From Nitrospirota bacterium (GTDB taxonomy: Bacteria > Nitrospirota > CAKKRA01 > 9FT-COMBO-42-15): a stretch of DNA of 8,230 nucleotides. Each line of letters opens with the position of its first letter. Positions within the stretch are counted from its first letter, which is position 1. Where the stretch lies: the NCBI GenBank assembly GCA_023248415.1, contig JAHFEP010000124.1:1-8230 (forward strand), given 5' to 3'. Positions 6,865 through 8,230 of this stretch are shown piece by piece. Under the pieces are notes generated by a model. That model did no database searches. It worked only from the letters and a program-made list of their open reading frames with translations, and was not told the origin of the DNA. The position numbers and the translations under genes are program-made.

Positions 6865-7848
6865 ATGCGGTTAAAAAAAAATCGGTGCATATCATTTTTT
6901 ATCTTATTTTCTTTATGCCTTGTTGAATACGCGCAGGCAAAGGAGTATCTGTATGTAACCCATGAGAAGCGAAATATTATATCCGTTATAGACATAAAAG
7001 AAAAAAAGGTAATAAAAAAGATTCCTGTTGGAAAGAGCCCGTCTGGCATTGCAGTATTTCCTGAAAAGAAGCTGCTCGCTGTAAGCCATAAAGACGAGTT
7101 ATCAGAGTTTATCTATCTTATTGACAGCGCAACATATAAAATAAAACAAAAGACTTTGTCAGCTATAACAAGACACAGAGAAAGGGGCAGAAGCCATATC
7201 CAATTTAATAGTGATTATACAAAGCTGTATGTTATTGATGATGAAAATAATCATTTGGAGATATTTAATACAGCAGACTGGAAACCCGTGAAAAAGGTTA
7301 ATCTTGATTTAAAACCAATGGGCATAACTTTTTCCCCAGCAAATAAAGAGGCGTATATACCTGTTCTCTACAAGGGGATGATACATGTCCTTGATTTAGA
7401 GAGTGATGTTATAAAGGATAATATAGTAATAGATGGCGCACCTGCTGATGTTGCGGTAAGCAAGGAGGGAAAGAGGTTGTATATCTCTGATATTGTCAAC
7501 AGCAGGATTGTAATTATGGAATTGAGCACAAGAAAAATACTAAAAAGTATTGTTGTTGGAAATCGGCCGCAGAGGCTCCTTTTAAGCCCCGATGGGAAAA
7601 CCCTTTATGTTGCAAATTATTATTCAAATAATATTACTGTAATTGATACGCAAAGGATGGAGGCATCTGCTCTTATACCAGCAGGGATACTTCCCTCTGA
7701 CATAGCATTAAGCAATAACGGCAGATGGCTCTTTTCATCTAATTATGATGAATCAAGCATTTCAATAATAGATACAAAAACAAATCTGGTGGCAGAAAAG
7801 ATCCTTGTGGAGATTTATCCATCAAGGATAGAATTTGCTTCCTTTTAA
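6865..7848 (+). CDS. Exported YVTN-family beta-propeller protein, second of a tandem pair
   Basis: A 327-residue protein from ATG 6865, one base after the previous stop. The signal peptide (MRLKKNR, then a CISFFILFSLCLV core, cut near AQA/KE) leads into KEYLYVTHEKRNIISVIDI, matching the first blade of the preceding protein. Later blades again fall every 42 residues, at SPAN (157), SKEG (199), SPDG (241) and SNNG (283), the same register as the neighbour shifted by six residues. Both proteins share a NYY segment followed by an N-S/N-I-S/T-V-I-D-T motif near the end, so they are diverged tandem duplicates. No heme site or catalytic motif is seen, and the mature part has no cysteine. A role as structural or binding partner of the cytochromes is inferred from position. 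No terminator is visible after it, and cytochrome 2 starts 30 bases later. Confidence 0.85.
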   Translation: MRLKKNRCISFFILFSLCLVEYAQAKEYLYVTHEKRNIISVIDIKEKKVIKKIPVGKSPSGIAVFPEKKLLAVSHKDELSEFIYLIDSATYKIKQKTLSAITRHRERGRSHIQFNSDYTKLYVIDDENNHLEIFNTADWKPVKKVNLDLKPMGITFSPANKEAYIPVLYKGMIHVLDLESDVIKDNIVIDGAPADVAVSKEGKRLYISDIVNSRIVIMELSTRKILKSIVVGNRPQRLLLSPDGKTLYVANYYSNNITVIDTQRMEASALIPAGILPSDIALSNNGRWLFSSNYDESSISIIDTKTNLVAEKILVEIYPSRIEFASF

Positions 7849-7878
7849 ACTGTAAAACCTTAACAAGGGGTGAACGTT

Positions 7879-8230
7879 ATGAAAAAAGTCTTTTTTTTAT
7901 TAATAACAATCTTGCCCTACTTATATGCTGACACTGTCTTTTCAGCCCGCGGTGACTTAGGGGATGAGAATATAAAATATACCAAGCACAATCTTTCTGC
8001 CTTTTGGCCGGCAGATGCAGGCGCAGATATCAGGACTGTTAAATCTCCTACACAGACAGAGGTCTGCGTCTTCTGCCACACACCACACGGCAGCACATTA
8101 GAGGACTTAGGAGGCGGTGTAAAGGCGCCCCTTTGGAACAGAAAACTTTCAACAGCAAGCTATTTCTTATATGATGAGGTCTGGTCTCCTACGCTTGAGG
8201 CATACAGGGTAAATGTAAAACCGAGTGCGC
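7879..8230 (+). CDS. Multiheme c-type cytochrome 2, N-terminal part (3' end outside window)
   Basis: The open frame runs off the right edge after 117 codons. ATG 7879 follows a strong AAGGGGTGA ribosome site (7865-7873). Residues 1-23 are a signal peptide (MKKVFFLLITILPYLYADTV, then FSA) of exactly the same length as in cytochrome 1. Its first 16 residues differ from those of cytochrome 1, while the part from about residue 19 on is nearly identical. The visible mature region has one heme site, CVFCH at 63-67, followed by TPHG. Over residues 20-117 only three amino acids differ from cytochrome 1: R82K, N94S and V117A. It is a paralogue of cytochrome 1 at least in this domain; total length, heme number and tail cannot be seen. 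The 30-base gap to the propeller gene, with no promoter or terminator visible, suggests it belongs to the same transcript. Confidence 0.92.
   Translation, partial: MKKVFFLLITILPYLYADTVFSARGDLGDENIKYTKHNLSAFWPADAGADIRTVKSPTQTEVCVFCHTPHGSTLEDLGGGVKAPLWNRKLSTASYFLYDEVWSPTLEAYRVNVKPSA
7936..8230 (+). repeat. Direct repeat, copy 2 (start of cytochrome 2)
   Basis: Partner of 3302-3596, gap-free. Bases 8011-8084 are identical in both copies (74 bases). Five mismatches lie before this core and 22 after it, so divergence rises toward the window edge. Of the 27 mismatches, 21 are in silent codons. Confidence 0.95.

Noticed and set aside
7536..7551. AATACT/AGTATT inverted repeat with a four-base loop
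   Set aside because: It is short, AT-rich and inside the coding region of the second propeller; likely chance.
5895..7848. Heme-d1 nitrite reductase domains
   Set aside because: Repeats fit generic YVTN propellers, and no c-heme domain is fused; similarity to the d1 fold alone is not evidence.

Overview
All genes in this window lie on the + strand and are packed head to tail, mostly as one operon-like string: the end of a parvulin-type peptidyl-prolyl isomerase, an outer-membrane beta-barrel protein, a six-bladed NHL propeller, a large multiheme c-type cytochrome, two tandem YVTN-type seven-bladed propellers, and the start of a second cytochrome whose mature N-terminus almost repeats the first. 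Every complete gene has an N-terminal export signal, so the locus appears to make a set of envelope or surface proteins. No gap between genes exceeds 72 bases, and I see no RNA gene, mobile element or CRISPR array.

The DNA is AT-leaning (roughly 40% G+C judged by eye, not computed), with much use of ATA and AGG codons. The gene families (doubled-CXXCH cytochromes, NHL proteins starting with a WPPPP segment, YVTN propellers, a terminal-Phe outer-membrane barrel) suggest a diderm anaerobe that respires through multiheme cytochromes, such as Nitrospirota/Thermodesulfovibrionia or the Desulfuromonadota/Thermodesulfobacteriota. This is inference from family resemblance, and the lineage is uncertain.

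Layout: 1-321 isomerase (5' end outside the window), overlapping the barrel gene by 26 bases; 296-2134 barrel; 2135-2206 the only real intergenic gap, holding a good sigma70-type promoter; 2207-3226 NHL protein; 3245-5887 cytochrome with eleven CXXCH sites and one CX3CH; 5895-6863 and 6865-7848 the two propellers; 7879-8230 start of cytochrome 2, cut by the window edge.

Working model (inference): the isomerase helps fold exported proteins, the barrel gives a route through or an anchor in the outer membrane, the cytochromes carry electrons to or on the cell surface, and the propellers act as scaffold, assembly or binding partners. This resembles, in gene content, the porin-cytochrome and extracellular-cytochrome loci of metal-reducing bacteria. 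The parts less usual for such loci are the pair of YVTN propellers between two near-identical cytochrome N-termini, the atypical CX3CH site and the glycine-rich tail of cytochrome 1.
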